From Laburnicola sp. R22_1 (taxonomy: Eukaryota > Ascomycota > Dothideomycetes > Pleosporales > Didymosphaeriaceae), in assembly GCA_014281115.1 (NCBI GenBank), contig JACONQ010000007.1:2108001-2172000 (forward strand): 64,000 nt of DNA. The letters run 5' to 3'. The notes under the pieces were generated by a model that was given only the letters and a program-made list of their open reading frames with translations, ran no database searches and was not told the DNA's origin. This document shows positions 62,678-64,000 of the stretch, in pieces. Made by a program: the position numbers and the translations under genes. Numbering within the stretch: position 1 is the stretch's first letter; each line of letters begins with the position of its first letter.

Positions 62678-64000
62678 ATGGAGGCACCGCTGGCTCCAGG
62701 GGCGGCCAACGGCAGCATACGCTCACCTAGTCCCGCGCCACCCGCAATCGACCCCCAGATCATAGTCGACTATATCGAGAGAGTGCTCGAGGTCAATCTC
62801 GGCGCCTCAAATGCAGACCTTCGCGCGCCCGGCAGTCTGCTCTCACCGTCCAAGATCGACGACACGCTGCAGCGCTGCACCCGCTTTGCGCTCGAGTCGC
62901 AGAAGGTCATCTATCTGGTCAAGGACCGGCTGGACGATGCTCGCATCGACGGGCTGGACGGCGCAAATGGCAAGTGGTTACCCACAACGATGGCAGGAGC
63001 GACTCCGCTAACTGCCGCATCAGGCGTCACCCAGCACTTCTCGTACCTTCTTTCTTCCGAGCTTGTGGATTCTCCCACATGCGCCGCCTTTGTTGTCATT
63101 TCCAAGCGACCGATACCCATAGATCCAGCGATACCCATAACGGAACAAGTGCAGATCACAACTCTGCCGGGTTTCTCAGCTTCTAATACCGCAACATCGC
63201 AAGATGCCTCTCCTTACGAATTCATACGTTCTATACTATCAAATTCGGTGCAACCGTACTTTAATACCTTTACAAAAGGCCAGCAGAGCTTGGCGGGAAC
63301 GTCGTTGAAGGGGGACAATGAAGCTAGATCAGGTATACCGGCAGCCAAGAGGAAGTTTCTGGAGCTGGACTTGAGCTTGCGTAATTTGGGAGATAATGTG
63401 GAGATTCCGCAGCTGCTCTTGCCGCTGCATCCTATTATCAAAAACGCGGTGGACGCAGCAGAAGCGGAAAACAAGAAACCATCGCCGGAGCATCTGCCCG
63501 CCGCCATCGTGACGGACAGCACTTTCCTGAACGGCTTGCAAGCCACTGTCAATGGCTGGATCAAATCGATACAGACCATTACCAAGACTTCGCGTCAGGT
63601 TTCTACGGGTACGGCTACGCAAGAAATCAATTTCTGGCTTTCGATGGAGTCAAGATTGGAGGATATTGAGACGCAACTGAGCAGCCCTGGCGTCAAACTA
63701 ACATTGGACGTCCTCAAGAATGCGAAGCGCTTCCAGGCGACTGTTAGTTTTAGCGCTGACACTGGTTTGAAAGAGACTTCTGAAAAGGTGTCCAAGTATA
63801 ATCAGTTGATGCGCGAATTCCCGATAGGAGAGTTGCTTTCTGCCACGTCGCTGCAGAAGGTGCAAGAAGCTATCCAGCAAATTTTTAGCCACATGAACAA
63901 GAAGCTGCGCATTTGCCCATACCCGGTTGAACGTGCGTTGCCCCTTGTAGAGGCCATTTCTGCTGATCTCGACACAACCCTGCACGATCTTCTTAGAGGG
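62678..64000 (+). CDS. DYN1: Cytoplasmic dynein heavy chain, N-terminal part (runs off the window)
   Basis: An open frame from the ATG at 62678 reaches the window end without a stop or intron: 441 codons of a protein that in full is over 4,000 residues. Dynein heavy chain is the minus-end microtubule motor used for nuclear migration and early-endosome transport in hyphae. The start MEAPLAPGAANGSIRSP precedes IIVDYIERVLEVNLGAS. Residues about 320-441 are the start of the N-terminal tail domain (DHC_N1): EINFWLSMESRLEDIETQLS, KLTLDVLKNAKRFQATVSF, VSKYNQLMREFPIGELLSAT and FSHMNKKLRICPYPVERALP. These match the dimerisation and intermediate-chain-binding tail. The motor domain lies beyond the window. 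Confidence 0.95.
   Translation, partial: MEAPLAPGAANGSIRSPSPAPPAIDPQIIVDYIERVLEVNLGASNADLRAPGSLLSPSKIDDTLQRCTRFALESQKVIYLVKDRLDDARIDGLDGANGKWLPTTMAGATPLTAASGVTQHFSYLLSSELVDSPTCAAFVVISKRPIPIDPAIPITEQVQITTLPGFSASNTATSQDASPYEFIRSILSNSVQPYFNTFTKGQQSLAGTSLKGDNEARSGIPAAKRKFLELDLSLRNLGDNVEIPQLLLPLHPIIKNAVDAAEAENKKPSPEHLPAAIVTDSTFLNGLQATVNGWIKSIQTITKTSRQVSTGTATQEINFWLSMESRLEDIETQLSSPGVKLTLDVLKNAKRFQATVSFSADTGLKETSEKVSKYNQLMREFPIGELLSATSLQKVQEAIQQIFSHMNKKLRICPYPVERALPLVEAISADLDTTLHDLLRG

Noticed and set aside
1..64000. tRNA or rRNA genes, CRISPR arrays, LTR retrotransposons
   Set aside because: No B-box-like GGTTCRANTCC in a tRNA context, no rRNA-like sequence, no spaced repeats of CRISPR type and no reverse transcriptase or integrase frames were seen by eye.

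Overview
This window is nuclear DNA of a filamentous ascomycete (Pezizomycotina; a dothideomycete is my best guess, but the sequence alone does not settle it). The evidence is short 45-90 bp GT-AG introns with TACTAAC-type branch sites, compact genes on both strands, a Zn2Cys6 regulator, a TRI12-type efflux pump, and a transposon copy carrying CpA-to-TpA changes typical of repeat-induced point mutation (RIP).

Layout. 0-1.4 kb: 5' part of a Zn(II)2Cys6 transcription factor that runs off the left edge. 2.5-7.0 kb: a host gene split by two TA-flanked pogo-type transposons that abut on one shared TA. 7.4-8.1 kb: a glutathione S-transferase. 9.0-10.5 kb: an apparently intact Tc1-type element with perfect 45-bp terminal inverted repeats (TIRs). 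11-14.1 kb: a DUF1295 membrane protein and an F-box-like Cys-rich protein. 15.0-17.2 kb: a second, RIP-damaged copy of the first pogo family. 17.4-28.5 kb: a gene of unknown function, a SANT-like low-complexity protein, the p24 cargo receptor Emp24, a disordered-plus-conserved protein and a TPR-like protein. 28.6-30.4 kb and 40.2-42.0 kb: two related but diverged Fot1/pogo elements, both with open transposases. 30.4-33.5 kb: a gene-poor stretch with a minisatellite. 33.5-39.4 kb: a SulP sulfate permease, an unknown gene, a 160-bp hAT-type MITE with a perfect 8-bp duplication, and a TRI12-like MFS pump. 42-49.1 kb: two lineage-specific-looking proteins, a short-chain dehydrogenase, a small hydrophilic protein and an epoxide hydrolase. 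49.7-64 kb: a conserved housekeeping block with GMP synthase, Bcp1, the Rieske protein of complex III, a macrodomain phosphatase, a histone-fold protein, a serine carboxypeptidase, a CLC chloride/proton exchanger, and the first 441 codons of the cytoplasmic dynein heavy chain.

The genes do not form one pathway. The right third is typical conserved core genome. The left two thirds mix core genes with accessory genes and cut-and-paste DNA transposons. No retrotransposon, tRNA, rRNA or CRISPR array was recognised. The transposon layer holds most of the novelty: a gene disruption that can be reconstructed in frame, two copies of one family with complementary lesions, TIRs with variable numbers of short internal motifs, and a hAT MITE.
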